Source of the DNA: an uncultured Oscillibacter sp.
GTDB lineage: Bacteria > Bacillota > Clostridia > Oscillospirales > Oscillospiraceae
Length of the DNA stretch: 29,614 nucleotides
Assembly (NCBI RefSeq): GCF_910587525.1
Contig: NZ_CAJULS010000002.1
Location: 1 to 29,614 of the forward strand
Reading direction: 5' to 3'
Of this stretch, positions 22,553 to 29,614 are shown in pieces. A program made the translations under genes and the position numbers. How positions within the stretch are numbered: position 1 is the stretch's first letter; each line of letters begins with the position of its first letter. The notes below the pieces were generated by a model, which saw only the letters and a list, made by a program, of their open reading frames with translations, made no database searches and had not been told where the DNA came from.

Positions 22553-22603
22553 TTTAGCAGTTGAAAAAAGAGCTGGTCTCCGGCTCCCTTTTCAAGTGCT
22601 AAA
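22553..22603 (+). promoter_or_regulatory. Long hairpin in the pnp leader
   Basis: TTTAGCA/TGCTAAA, TTGAAAA/TTTTCAA and GAGCTGG/CCGGCTC stack into one stem with a G-G and an AA-CC mismatch and a TCT loop. That is 21 pairs in 51 bases, ending 45 bases before the pnp start. No T-tract follows, so it is not a terminator. In E. coli a comparable pnp leader stem is cut by RNase III and mediates PNPase autoregulation; a similar role is inferred here. Confidence 0.65.
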
Positions 22604-22648
22604 CGGTCCGGCTCCCCAGCGGAAACCAATACAAAAGGAGCAGGACTA

Positions 22649-24799
22649 ATGTCTACGATTATCACCAAGAGGCAATTCCCCAACTACCGCAAGTACGAAA
22701 TGGAGCTGGCGGGCCGCCCCCTCACCCTGGAGGTGGGGAAGCTGGCGGAGCTGGCCAACGCCGCCGTTATGGTGGGCTACGGCGACACCCGGGTGCTGGT
22801 GTGCGCCACCGCCTCCGCCCGTCCCCGGGACGGCATCGACTTCTTCCCCCTCAGCGTTGACTTCGAGGAGAAGCTCTACTCCGTGGGCCGCATCCCCGGC
22901 AGCTTCAACCGCCGGGAGGGCCGCCCCGGGGAAAAGGGCGTCCTCACCAGCCGGGTCATTGACCGGCCCATCCGCCCCCTGTTCCCCCACGACTTCCGCA
23001 ACGACGTTTCCATCATGGCCACGGTCATGAGCGTGGACCACGACTGCTCCCCGGAGATCTGCGGCCTCATCGGCGCTTCCGCCGCCCTGGCCATTTCCGA
23101 CATCCCCTGGCACGGCCCCGTGGGCGCGGTGAAGGTGGGCCTGGTGGACGGCAAGCTCATCTTCAACCCCACCAGCGAGGAGCGGAAGGTTTCCGACCTG
23201 GACGTGACCGTGGTGTCCACCGGGAAAAAGGTGGTCATGATTGAAGCCGGGGCCAACGAGGTGGACAACGACACCATGTTCCGGGCCATCCAGATGGCCC
23301 ACGAGGAAAACCAGAAGCAGGTGGAGCTCATCAACCGGATGGTTTCCGAGATCGGCAAGGAGAAGTTCGACTATCCCCACGCCGACTTCGACGAGGAGCT
23401 GTTTGAGAAAATTGTCTCCGCCACCATGGACGAGGCCAGGGCCGCCATGGACACCGACGACAAAAACGTCCGGGAGACCCGGTGGAACGCCCTCATTGAG
23501 AAGTGGCACGAGCGCTTCCTGGACGAGTACCCGGAGATGGACAAATACCTGGACGAGATCACCTACAAGTTCCAGAAGAAGATTGTCAAGGCCTGGCTGC
23601 TGGAGGGCCACCGGGTGGACGGCCGCGCCAAGAACGAGATCCGGCCCCTGGCCGCCGAGGTGGGCGTGCTGCCCCGCGTCCACGGCTCCGGCCTCTTTAC
23701 CCGCGGCCAGACCCAGGTGCTGTCCGTGTGTACCCTGAACACCCTGTCCGCCTGCCAGAAGCTGGACACCATCTGGGAGGAGACCGAAAAGCGGTATATG
23801 CACCACTACAACTTCCCCGGCTACTCCGTGGGCGAGGCCCGGGGGGCCCGCTCCGTCAACCGCCGGGAGAAGGGCCACGGCGCCCTGGCCGAGCGGGCTC
23901 TGGAGCCCGTCATCCCCTCTGAGGACGAGTTCCCCTATGCCATCCGCGTGGTATCCGAGGTGCTCAGCTCCAACGGCTCCACCTCCCAGGGCTCCATCTG
24001 CGGCTCCACCCTGGCCCTGATGGACGCCGGCGTGCCCATCAAGGCCCCCGTGGCCGGCATCTCCTGCGGCCTCATTCAGGACGACGACGGCTCCTTCACC
24101 ACCTTTATCGATATCCAGGGCGTGGAGGACTTCCACGGCGAGATGGACTTCAAGGTGGCGGGCACCAAGAGGGGCATCACCGCCATTCAGATGGACCTGA
24201 AGAATGACGGCCTCACCATGGAGATCATCAAAAACGCCCTGGACATCACCTATGACGGCCGCTGCCAGATTCTGGACCAGATCATGCTGCCGGCCATCGG
24301 AGCACCCCGGACGGAAGTAAGCCGCTACGCGCCCAAGATGATCACCATGCACATCGACCCCGACAAGATCCGGGATGTCATCGGCAAGGGCGGCAGTGTG
24401 ATTCAGAAGATTGTAGCGGATACCGGTGCCAAGATCGACATCAACGACGACGGCTCCATCTTTATCGCCGCCGCGGACGCCGCCGCCTGCGATGCCGCCA
24501 AGAAGTGCATCGACGACATTGTGTTTGTCCCTGTGGTAGGCACGCTGTACTATGGCCGTGTGGTGCGGCTGATGACCTTCGGCGCGTTTGTGGAGCTGGC
24601 CCCCGGCAAGGATGGGCTCGTTCACATCTCCAAGCTGGCGGACCACCGGATCGAGCGGGTGGAGGACGCCTGCAAGATCGGAGATATGATGTGGGTCAAG
24701 GTCACTGATATTGACGAAAAGGGCCGGGTGAATCTCTCTCATAAGGACGCCGTCCGGGAGATCAGGGCCAAAGAGGCCGCCGGCGAGCGGATTAAATAA
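22649..24799 (+). CDS. pnp: Polyribonucleotide nucleotidyltransferase (PNPase)
   Basis: A 716-aa 3'-5' phosphorolytic exoribonuclease, usually trimeric, for mRNA turnover. It shows two RNase PH-like domains (about 10-230 and 310-545) joined by a helical domain, a KH domain (MHIDPDKIRDVIGKGGSVIQ, ~570) and an S1 domain (GRVVRLMTFGAFVELAPGKD, ~640). The catalytic residues of the second core are present: Asp494, Asp500 and Lys502 in DFHGEMDFKVAG, equivalent to D486, D492 and K494 of E. coli; Glu replaces the Asp between them. ATG 22649 follows AAAAGGAG. It ends shortly after S1, the normal length for the family. A long leader hairpin precedes it and a terminator follows. Confidence 0.98.
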   Translation: MSTIITKRQFPNYRKYEMELAGRPLTLEVGKLAELANAAVMVGYGDTRVLVCATASARPRDGIDFFPLSVDFEEKLYSVGRIPGSFNRREGRPGEKGVLTSRVIDRPIRPLFPHDFRNDVSIMATVMSVDHDCSPEICGLIGASAALAISDIPWHGPVGAVKVGLVDGKLIFNPTSEERKVSDLDVTVVSTGKKVVMIEAGANEVDNDTMFRAIQMAHEENQKQVELINRMVSEIGKEKFDYPHADFDEELFEKIVSATMDEARAAMDTDDKNVRETRWNALIEKWHERFLDEYPEMDKYLDEITYKFQKKIVKAWLLEGHRVDGRAKNEIRPLAAEVGVLPRVHGSGLFTRGQTQVLSVCTLNTLSACQKLDTIWEETEKRYMHHYNFPGYSVGEARGARSVNRREKGHGALAERALEPVIPSEDEFPYAIRVVSEVLSSNGSTSQGSICGSTLALMDAGVPIKAPVAGISCGLIQDDDGSFTTFIDIQGVEDFHGEMDFKVAGTKRGITAIQMDLKNDGLTMEIIKNALDITYDGRCQILDQIMLPAIGAPRTEVSRYAPKMITMHIDPDKIRDVIGKGGSVIQKIVADTGAKIDINDDGSIFIAAADAAACDAAKKCIDDIVFVPVVGTLYYGRVVRLMTFGAFVELAPGKDGLVHISKLADHRIERVEDACKIGDMMWVKVTDIDEKGRVNLSHKDAVREIRAKEAAGERIK

Positions 24800-24818
24800 A
24801 TTCCTTTTTAAGGAGTTG

Positions 24819-24853
24819 GCGGGATGGGCCCCCTGGGGCCCGTCCCGCTTTTT
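24819..24853 (+). terminator. Terminator of pnp
   Basis: A 13-bp stem (24819-24831 with 24836-24848, one wobble pair) followed by CTTTTTG, 20 bases after the pnp stop codon. Confidence 0.9.
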
Positions 24854-24896
24854 GTCCCGCGGGGGACGGGGAATGCCGCCCCACAGGGCGACCTCC

Positions 24897-24925
24897 TTGC
24901 ACTTTTGCAGTCAATATGATATCCT
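24897..24925 (+). promoter_or_regulatory. Promoter of mnmE
   Basis: -35 TTGCAC (24897-24902), 17-base spacer and -10 TATCCT (24920-24925). It gives a leader of ~30 bases carrying AAAAGGAG before the ATG. Confidence 0.8.
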
Positions 24926-24960
24926 TTTCCATATTTGAAAAACCAAAAGGAGCTGATCCC

Positions 24961-26373
24961 ATGGATACGATTGCCGCCATTGCCACCGGTCCCGCGGCCG
25001 CCGCCATCGGTGTCGTCCGGGTCTCCGGCCAGGGGTGTTTCGCCTGCTGTGACCGGCTCTTCCGGGCCGCCAGTCAAACACCTTTTTCCCGGCAGGAGCC
25101 CCGTAAAATGGTCTTTGGCGAAATGCTGGACGCAGAGGGCCGCGTCATTGACCGCGGACTGGCCGTCCGCTTTCCCGCCCCCCACAGCTACACCGGGGAG
25201 GACTCCGCCGAGCTCCACTGCCACGGCTCCCCCGTGGTGCTGCGGGAGCTGCTGTCCGCCCTCTTTGCCGCCGGGGCGCGGCAGGCCGGGCCCGGGGAGT
25301 TCACCAAGCGGGCCTTTTTGAACGGGCGGCTGGACCTGACCCAGGCGGAGGCCGTCATCGACCTGATCGACGCCGAGACCGCCGCCGCCGCCCGCAACGC
25401 CGCCGCCCAGCTGGAGGGCGGCCTCCGCCGGGTACTGGAACCCATTCAGGAAACCCTGCTGGACATCGCCAGCCGCTTTTACGCCGTAGTGGACTACCCG
25501 GACGAGGACATCCAGGACGTAAACCCGGCGGAGATCGCCCGGGCCATGGCCTCCGCGGAGGACGCCCTCACCCGCCTCCTGGCGGCCTGCCGCCGGGGAC
25601 AGGTGCTGAAAAAGGGCGTCCGCACCGCCATCGTGGGCCTGCCCAACGCCGGAAAATCCTCTCTGCTCAACGCCCTGGCGGGCTATGACCGCTGCCTTGT
25701 CACCGACATCCCCGGCACCACCCGGGACACGGTGGAGGAGTCCGTCCTCTGCGGAGGAGTCCTCCTGCGGCTCATCGACACGGCAGGCCTCCGGGAGACA
25801 GAGGACACGGTGGAGCAGCTGGGCGTGGAGCGCTCCCGCCGGGCCATGGAGGAGGCGGAGCTGATCCTCCTGGTGGACGACACCCTGGCAGCCCCGGAGA
25901 CGCCCATACCCCCGGCCCTCCGGGAGACCTTCCTCCGGCTGCTGAACGAGGTGGGCAGAGGGCGCGCGCCCTGGATCCTCGTGGCCTCCAAGCGGGACCT
26001 CACCGGGCAATCCGCCGGGTCCATCGGCGCCATCGGGGCCCCGGACTGGAGGTGTCCCGCCGCATACGTCTCCCTCTCCGCCCTCACCGGGGAGGGCATG
26101 GAGGACCTGGAGAAAGCCGTAGCGGACCTTTTTCCCGCTGGGGACAGCGGAGAGGCCGGCTCCCTTCTCACGGACCACCGCCAGGAGGACGCCGCCCGCC
26201 GGGCGCGAAGCGCCCTCCGCCGGGGCCGCGCCGCCCTGGAGGACGGCCTGACCCCCGACGCCGCCCTCACCGATGTGGAGGAGGCCCTGGACGCCTTGGG
26301 GGAGCTGACAGGCCGCACCGCCAGAGAGGAGCTGGTCTCCGCTGTCTTCTCCCGGTTCTGCGTGGGAAAATAA
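24961..26373 (+). CDS. mnmE: tRNA modification GTPase MnmE
   Basis: A 470-aa GTPase that, with MnmG, modifies the wobble uridine of certain tRNAs. The N-terminal folate-binding domain opens MDTIAAIATGPAAAAIGVVR and includes YTGEDSAELHCHGSP near residue 77. The inserted G domain has G1 GLPNAGKSS (~226), DIPGTTRDT (G2) and DTAGLRETED (G3). G4 reads SKRD instead of the canonical NKxD. The C-terminal FCVGK supplies the catalytic Cys467. ATG 24961 has AAAAGGAG eight bases upstream; codons upstream to 24916 overlap the promoter. It has its own promoter, and I see no T-tract hairpin after it. mnmG is not next to it. Confidence 0.96.
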   Translation: MDTIAAIATGPAAAAIGVVRVSGQGCFACCDRLFRAASQTPFSRQEPRKMVFGEMLDAEGRVIDRGLAVRFPAPHSYTGEDSAELHCHGSPVVLRELLSALFAAGARQAGPGEFTKRAFLNGRLDLTQAEAVIDLIDAETAAAARNAAAQLEGGLRRVLEPIQETLLDIASRFYAVVDYPDEDIQDVNPAEIARAMASAEDALTRLLAACRRGQVLKKGVRTAIVGLPNAGKSSLLNALAGYDRCLVTDIPGTTRDTVEESVLCGGVLLRLIDTAGLRETEDTVEQLGVERSRRAMEEAELILLVDDTLAAPETPIPPALRETFLRLLNEVGRGRAPWILVASKRDLTGQSAGSIGAIGAPDWRCPAAYVSLSALTGEGMEDLEKAVADLFPAGDSGEAGSLLTDHRQEDAARRARSALRRGRAALEDGLTPDAALTDVEEALDALGELTGRTAREELVSAVFSRFCVGK

Positions 26374-26395
26374 TCTCAAAACCCGTTAAATATAG

Positions 26396-26424
26396 TTTAC
26401 AAAACCATATCTTTGTGATACAAT
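26396..26424 (+). promoter_or_regulatory. Promoter of the DUF1836-degV operon
   Basis: -35 TTTACA (26396-26401), 17-base spacer and -10 TACAAT (26419-26424), 45 bases before the DUF1836 start. Confidence 0.85.
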
Positions 26425-26468
26425 ACCGTACAAAATACCGTTGACATCTTTTGAAGGAGTATTGTGCC

Positions 26469-27041
26469 ATGTGTGATTCAGTCTCTTTGCAGGAGCGGAT
26501 GCGGACCCAGCGCCCCGTGGACTGGGACCAGCTTCCGGATTTCTCCCTGTATATGGACCAGGTGCTCAGCTACATGGACCGGCAGGTTATTCGGTTTGAC
26601 GAGGACGACGGCCTCACTGCCGCCATGGTGAACAACTACACCAAAAGCGGTCTTGTGCCCCGGGCGGAGGGCAAGAAGTACAGCCGGGAGCACCTGGCGT
26701 ACCTCACCGTAATCTGTGTTTTGAAGCGGGTCATGTCCACCCGGGATATGGACCTGCTGATCCAGGAGGAGCTCCAGGGCGACCGCTCTGTTCAGGACGG
26801 CTACGCCGCCTTCTGCGACAGCCTGGACAAGGCGCTGAACCTCACCGCCGGAGAGATGGAAAGCCGCTCCGGCGGCGAGGGAGGCCTGGCGGACGCCGCC
26901 ATCCACTTCGCCCTCCTGAGCTACGCCGCCGGCGTGGCCAGCAGCCGCTATGTGACCATGCTGCGGCAGCGGACCGCCCAGGCGCCGGAGACCGCCGCTC
27001 CCGCGAAAAAGGCGAAAAAGGAGCGTGGGCAGGATGCGTGA
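26469..27041 (+). CDS. DUF1836-domain protein, putative DNA-binding regulator
   Basis: A 190-aa cytoplasmic protein of the DUF1836 family, common in Firmicutes and thought to contain a MerR-like helix-turn-helix. Visible family features are YMDQVLSYMDRQVIRF, LTAAMVNNYTKSGLVPRAEG (DNA-binding helix) and KKYSREHLAYLTVICVLKRV. The last 30 residues are Ala/Lys-rich. The start is ATG 26469 with GAAGGAG nine bases upstream; the TTG 26451 frame would include the ribosome site. The gene overlaps degV by 8 bases, so the two are co-translated. No target is evident; regulation of the degV operon is a guess. Confidence 0.85.
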   Translation: MCDSVSLQERMRTQRPVDWDQLPDFSLYMDQVLSYMDRQVIRFDEDDGLTAAMVNNYTKSGLVPRAEGKKYSREHLAYLTVICVLKRVMSTRDMDLLIQEELQGDRSVQDGYAAFCDSLDKALNLTAGEMESRSGGEGGLADAAIHFALLSYAAGVASSRYVTMLRQRTAQAPETAAPAKKAKKERGQDA

Positions 27042-27906
27042 ATTTACGATCATGACGGACAGCTGCTGCGACATGACCGCCGCCATGGCGGAGGAGCTGG
27101 AGCTGTCCGTCCTCCCCCTGAGCCTGCACATGGGCGAAGCGGTGTACCGCAACTGGCTGGACGGGCGGGACATCGCCTTCCCGGAGTTTTACAGCCGGGT
27201 GCGCGGCGGCCAGGACGCCACCACCGCCGCCGTCAGCGTGGGGGACTTCGAGACGGAGATGCGGCGCGTCCTCTCCTCCGGCCGGGACATTCTCTGCATC
27301 AGCTTCTCCTCCGCCCTGTCCGCCACCTATCAGTCCGCCTCCATCGCCGCGGAGGACCTGCGGCCGGAGTTTCCGGAGGCCAGGATCTGCGTGGTGGACT
27401 CCCTGTGCGCCTCCCTGGGGCAGGGGCTGCTGCTGTGGCTCTGCGCTCAGGAACAAAAAAAGGGCCGGACGGTGGAGGAGGTCCGGGACTTTGCCGAGAA
27501 GACCAAGGGAAAGGTGTGCCACTGGTTCACGGTGGACGATCTGAACCATTTGAAGCGGGGCGGGCGGATCAGCGCCGCCACGGCGCTGTTTGGCACCATG
27601 CTCTCCATCAAGCCGGTGATGCACGTGGACGGCGGCGGCCACCTTACTCCCGTCGGCAAGGCCCGTGGACGGCGGGCCTCCCTGCTGGCCCTGGTGGATG
27701 AGATGGAAAAAACCGCTATAGCCCCGGGAGAACAGACCGTTTTCATCTCCCACGGGGACTGCCTTGCGGACGCGGAGTTCATGGCAGAGGAGGTCCGCCG
27801 CCGCTTCGGCACGAAGGACATTCACATCAACTATGTGGGCCCGGTAATCGGCAGCCACTCCGGCCCGGGGACCATGGCACTGTTCTTTCTGGGCACGGCC
27901 CGGTAA
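27034..27906 (+). CDS. DegV family fatty-acid-binding protein
   Basis: A 290-aa cytoplasmic protein of the DegV/FakB family; FakB-type members bind a fatty acid and present it to the kinase FakA. Family features are TIMTDSCCDMTAAMAEEL at the N-terminus, CISFSSALSATYQSA near residue 90, and the central block WFTVDDLNHLKRGGRISAAT followed by SIKPVMHVDGGG. The C-terminal ISHGDCLADAEF and GPVIGSHSGPGTMALFF are also typical. ATG 27034 lies ten bases after AAGGAG and overlaps the DUF1836 stop. No fakA-like gene is seen nearby, so it is probably one of several paralogs in the genome. Confidence 0.93.
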   Translation: MREFTIMTDSCCDMTAAMAEELELSVLPLSLHMGEAVYRNWLDGRDIAFPEFYSRVRGGQDATTAAVSVGDFETEMRRVLSSGRDILCISFSSALSATYQSASIAAEDLRPEFPEARICVVDSLCASLGQGLLLWLCAQEQKKGRTVEEVRDFAEKTKGKVCHWFTVDDLNHLKRGGRISAATALFGTMLSIKPVMHVDGGGHLTPVGKARGRRASLLALVDEMEKTAIAPGEQTVFISHGDCLADAEFMAEEVRRRFGTKDIHINYVGPVIGSHSGPGTMALFFLGTAR

Positions 27907-27926
27907 TTCCGGCGCTCCCGGAAAAT

Positions 27927-27962
27927 GGCCTGCGCAGGGGCGCAGGCCCCGGTGTCTTTTGC
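27927..27962 (+). terminator. Probable terminator of degV
   Basis: A 9-bp stem GGCCTGCGC/GCGCAGGCC (27927-27935 with 27940-27948). CCGGTGTCTTTTGCTTTT follows, so the T-tract is displaced by several bases and termination may be partial. Confidence 0.6.
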
Positions 27963-28058
27963 TTTTACCGGTCCGGTCCTGCCGCGGGGCCCGCGGCCCT
28001 TTGCGGCCCATCCCCCCCAAAAAATTCGGACCATGATTTCACGAAAGGGGCATATCGC

Positions 28059-29012
28059 TTGAATTGGCTGGAAGTACACATTGATACCAACCACGCCGGC
28101 CTGGAGCCGGTGGAGGCCATGCTGTCCTCCCTGGATGTGGACGGCGTGGTGATTGACGACGAGACGGAGTTCCGGGAGTTTCTGGAGGACAACCGCCAGT
28201 ATTGGGACTACGTGGACGAGGACCTCTCCCGCCGCATGGAGGGATTGTCCCGGGTGACCTTCTACCTCCAATCGGACGAGGCAGGCTTCGCCAAGCTGGG
28301 GGAGGTCCGCCTGGCCCTGGAGGACCTGCGCGCTCAGGGCCAGGACTGGGGCAGCCTCATGATGTCCCTGGACAACCTGGCGGACGAGGACTGGGAGAAC
28401 AACTGGAAGCAGTATTACAAGCCCATTGAGATCGGAGATCGGCTGCTGGTGGTGCCCAAGTGGGAGGATGCGGATCCCGGGAAGCGGGTTCCTCTGTATC
28501 TGGACCCCGGCCTGACCTTCGGCACCGGGGACCACGCCACCACCCGGCTGTGCCTCACCGCCCTGGAAAAGGAGATTCACGGTGGGGAGCGGGTGCTGGA
28601 CCTGGGCTGCGGCAGCGGCATTTTATCCATCGCCGCTCTGAAACTGGGCGCCGCTTCCGCCCGGGCGGTGGACATTGACCGCATGTGCCTGGACGTGGCC
28701 TATGAAAACGCCGCTCTCAACGGCATTGGAAAGGACGTCTACACCGTGGAGGTGGGAAACGTCCTCGCAGACGAATCCCTGCGGACAGACCTCGGCGGCG
28801 GATACGGCGTGGTTCTCGCCAACATCGTGGCGGATGTGATTATCGGCCTGGCGCCTCTGGTCCGGGGCTTTCTGAAAGCGGGCGGCCTGTTCCTCTGTTC
28901 CGGCATCATCCAGGGCCGGGAGGCGGAGGTGGCGGAGGCCCTGCGGGCGGCAGGGCTCACCATCCTGGAGACCCGGGAGCAGAAGGGCTGGTACGCCTTC
29001 ACCTGCCGCTAG
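28059..29012 (+). CDS. prmA: Ribosomal protein L11 methyltransferase
   Basis: A 317-aa cytoplasmic S-adenosylmethionine-dependent methyltransferase that trimethylates ribosomal protein L11. The N-terminal substrate-recognition domain opens MNWLEVHIDTNHAGLEPVEAM and includes DEDWENNWKQYYKPIEIGDR. The catalytic domain has LTFGTGDHATTRLCL, SAM motif I VLDLGCGSGILSIAALKLG near residue 180 and motif IV VVLANIVADVI near residue 255. The start is TTG 28059 with AAAGGGG nine bases upstream; the nearby ATG at 28033 is out of frame. The stop codon lies within the loop of a terminator hairpin. Confidence 0.95.
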   Translation: MNWLEVHIDTNHAGLEPVEAMLSSLDVDGVVIDDETEFREFLEDNRQYWDYVDEDLSRRMEGLSRVTFYLQSDEAGFAKLGEVRLALEDLRAQGQDWGSLMMSLDNLADEDWENNWKQYYKPIEIGDRLLVVPKWEDADPGKRVPLYLDPGLTFGTGDHATTRLCLTALEKEIHGGERVLDLGCGSGILSIAALKLGAASARAVDIDRMCLDVAYENAALNGIGKDVYTVEVGNVLADESLRTDLGGGYGVVLANIVADVIIGLAPLVRGFLKAGGLFLCSGIIQGREAEVAEALRAAGLTILETREQKGWYAFTCR

Positions 29013-29030
29013 CGGCCCGCGGCAGGTGAA
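28998..29030 (+). terminator. Terminator overlapping the end of prmA
   Basis: A perfect 12-bp stem (28998-29009 with 29019-29030); the last prmA codons form the 5' arm and the stop codon lies in the loop. AATTGGTTGTTTTC follows, a moderate T-tract. Confidence 0.75.
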
Positions 29031-29106
29031 AATTGGTTGTTTTCACATTTTCTAAAGGTCCGTTTTGTGAATTGAGGGAAATCCAAAAATTCTTCCGCAA
29101 GACTGC

Positions 29107-29135
29107 TTGACACGCCTGGAAATATATGATATGTC
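29107..29135 (+). promoter_or_regulatory. Promoter of the riboswitch transcript
   Basis: A perfect -35 TTGACA (29107-29112), 17-base spacer and -10 TATGTC (29130-29135). Predicted initiation (~29141) coincides with the 5' end of the aptamer. Confidence 0.85.
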
Positions 29136-29138
29136 GAA

Positions 29139-29233
29139 TCAGGATAAGGGCAAAGCCGGTGAAGGCCGGTGACGCAAAGCTAAAGGGCCTTTCCGGTTTG
29201 GAGTGGCCGCCAGTTACGGCATGACGGATCTGT
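29139..29233 (+). promoter_or_regulatory. Cyclic-di-GMP class I (GEMM-I) riboswitch
   Basis: The aptamer core is recognised by AGGGCAAAGCCGG, GGTGACGCAAAGCTAAAGGG and GGCCGCCAGTTACGGCA, in the order and spacing of the GEMM-I class as seen in Clostridia. CAGGAT near 29140 can pair with ATCTG near 29230 to close P1 with a bulge. An intrinsic terminator begins 16 bases later, so ligand would act on transcription termination. The class is assigned by eye; a cGAMP-selective variant cannot be excluded. Confidence 0.85.
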
Positions 29234-29248
29234 GGTCAGATGTAGCCG

Positions 29249-29281
29249 GATGCGTTACGCCATGGCGTAACGCATCTTTTT
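29249..29281 (+). terminator. Riboswitch expression-platform terminator
   Basis: A perfect 13-bp stem (29249-29261 with 29264-29276) with a minimal loop, followed by TTTTT (29277-29281). It lies between the aptamer and the short ORF and is the likely switch point. Confidence 0.92.
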
Positions 29282-29373
29282 CTGTCCTGCGAACAGCAAA
29301 AGACAAGCGCCGCATGTTCTGTTCCAGACGTCCGGAACTCTGCATAAAATTCTGGAAGATTGGAGGGATCCCT

Positions 29374-29442
29374 ATGAGAGGGAGGTCCTGCCGGAGACAG
29401 GTGCTCCCCGCCGCCGTTCTGGCCGAGTCCTTCGTCGACTGA
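29374..29442 (+). CDS. 22-codon short ORF downstream of the riboswitch
   Basis: An ORF of 22 codons encoding MRGRSCRRQVLPAAVLAESF plus two residues. ATG 29374 has GGAGGG six bases upstream, a strong ribosome site. The N-terminus is Arg-rich (four Arg in the first eight residues) and the C-terminal half mildly hydrophobic. I do not recognise it. It lies 92 bases after the riboswitch terminator and 31 before a second terminator, so it is the only ORF on this short transcript. CCCT and AGGG around the start codon could form a small hairpin. It may be a real small protein, a regulatory leader peptide, or incidental to a non-coding RNA. Confidence 0.4.
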   Translation: MRGRSCRRQVLPAAVLAESFVD

Positions 29443-29473
29443 TCCCCAAATCAAAACTGCAAATGCCCTCCCC

Positions 29474-29502
29474 AACCGCCGTCCCTCCCGGGCGGCGGTT
29501 TT
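29474..29502 (+). terminator. Terminator ending the short riboswitch transcript
   Basis: AACCGCCG (29474-29481) pairs with CGGCGGTT (29493-29500), with an inner CCC/GGG extension, followed by TTTTCTC. It limits the riboswitch-controlled transcript to roughly 360 bases. Confidence 0.85.
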
Positions 29503-29522
29503 CTCTGTCCCAATCCGGCATT

Positions 29523-29614
29523 GTCTTCCCCGGTCTTCCCCGGTCTTCCCTGGTCTTCCCCGGTCTTCCCCGGTCTTCCCCGGTCTTCCCCGGTCTTCCC
29601 CGGTCTTCCCCGGT
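29523..29614. repeat. 10-bp tandem repeat array, running off the window
   Basis: Nine copies of GTCTTCCCCG in direct tandem plus two bases. The third copy has a C to T change; the others are identical. No spacers and no ORF. The array reaches the last base of the window, so its true length is unknown. Confidence 0.97.

Noticed and set aside
22553..22603. pnp leader hairpin as a terminator
   Set aside because: It is followed by CGGTCC rather than a T-tract on the plus strand, and no gene ends just before it on the minus strand.
22646..24742. 698-codon open frame on the minus strand
   Set aside because: It is the antisense shadow of pnp, with low-complexity Gly/His/Val sequence and no recognisable domain.
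29203..29442. 79-codon frame spanning the riboswitch terminator
   Set aside because: It starts within the aptamer and reads through the terminator stem. Only its last 22 codons have a ribosome site and are kept as the short ORF.
29523..29614. CRISPR-like repeat
   Set aside because: The units are contiguous 10-mers without spacers, and no cas gene is present.

Overview
The window looks like chromosome from a high-GC, gut-type member of the Clostridia, most likely Oscillospiraceae. This is an inference from GC-rich coding with clean Firmicutes-style AGGAGG ribosome sites, a tRNA-responsive T-box leader, a YtrA-type GntR/ABC cassette, DegV and DUF1836 genes, and Mgl-type sugar import. The left edge cuts galT. 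The right edge stops inside a 10-bp tandem repeat, which may be an assembly break.

Positions 1-11202 (all minus strand) form a galactose region. mglB-mglA-mglC (11202 to 7378) encode a galactose ABC importer, with large hairpins between mglB and mglA. After a strong terminator, a separate promoter (7301-7329) starts a six-gene operon: AraC-type response regulator, sensor histidine kinase, membrane-anchored sugar-binding protein, a second MglB-like lipoprotein, galK and galT. The binding-protein/kinase/regulator set resembles a three-component sugar sensor of the XylFII-LytS-YesN kind, here linked to galactose catabolism.

Positions 11381-16950 hold a small lipoprotein gene (minus), a large imperfect inverted repeat, a PIN-like nuclease gene with its own promoter (plus), and a minus-strand operon read from a consensus promoter (16923-16950) through an isoleucine-type T-box. 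That operon contains a 170-aa NTF2-like protein, an 84-aa zinc ribbon protein and ileS. The T-box therefore controls two small unknown genes as well as the synthetase.

Positions 16992-17861 are a compact cassette: two paralogous ~55-aa proteins (minus) on either side of a 71-aa XRE regulator (plus). Two copies of a 17-bp palindrome lie in the divergent control region, and a hairpin-rich spacer follows the regulator. Positions 17971-21997 (minus) form a GntR - ABC ATPase - ABC permease - peptidoglycan amidase operon. Its promoter is nearly consensus and carries a palindromic operator at the predicted start of transcription.

Positions 22065-29030 (plus) are housekeeping: rpsO with a possible S15-binding pseudoknot leader, pnp with a long leader hairpin, mnmE, a DUF1836 regulator overlapping degV, and prmA. 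The last 500 bases hold a promoter, a cyclic-di-GMP class I riboswitch with an intrinsic terminator, a 22-codon ORF with a good ribosome site, another terminator, and then the tandem repeat. The riboswitch/short-ORF transcript, the T-box operon and the XRE/paralog cassette are the most unusual parts.
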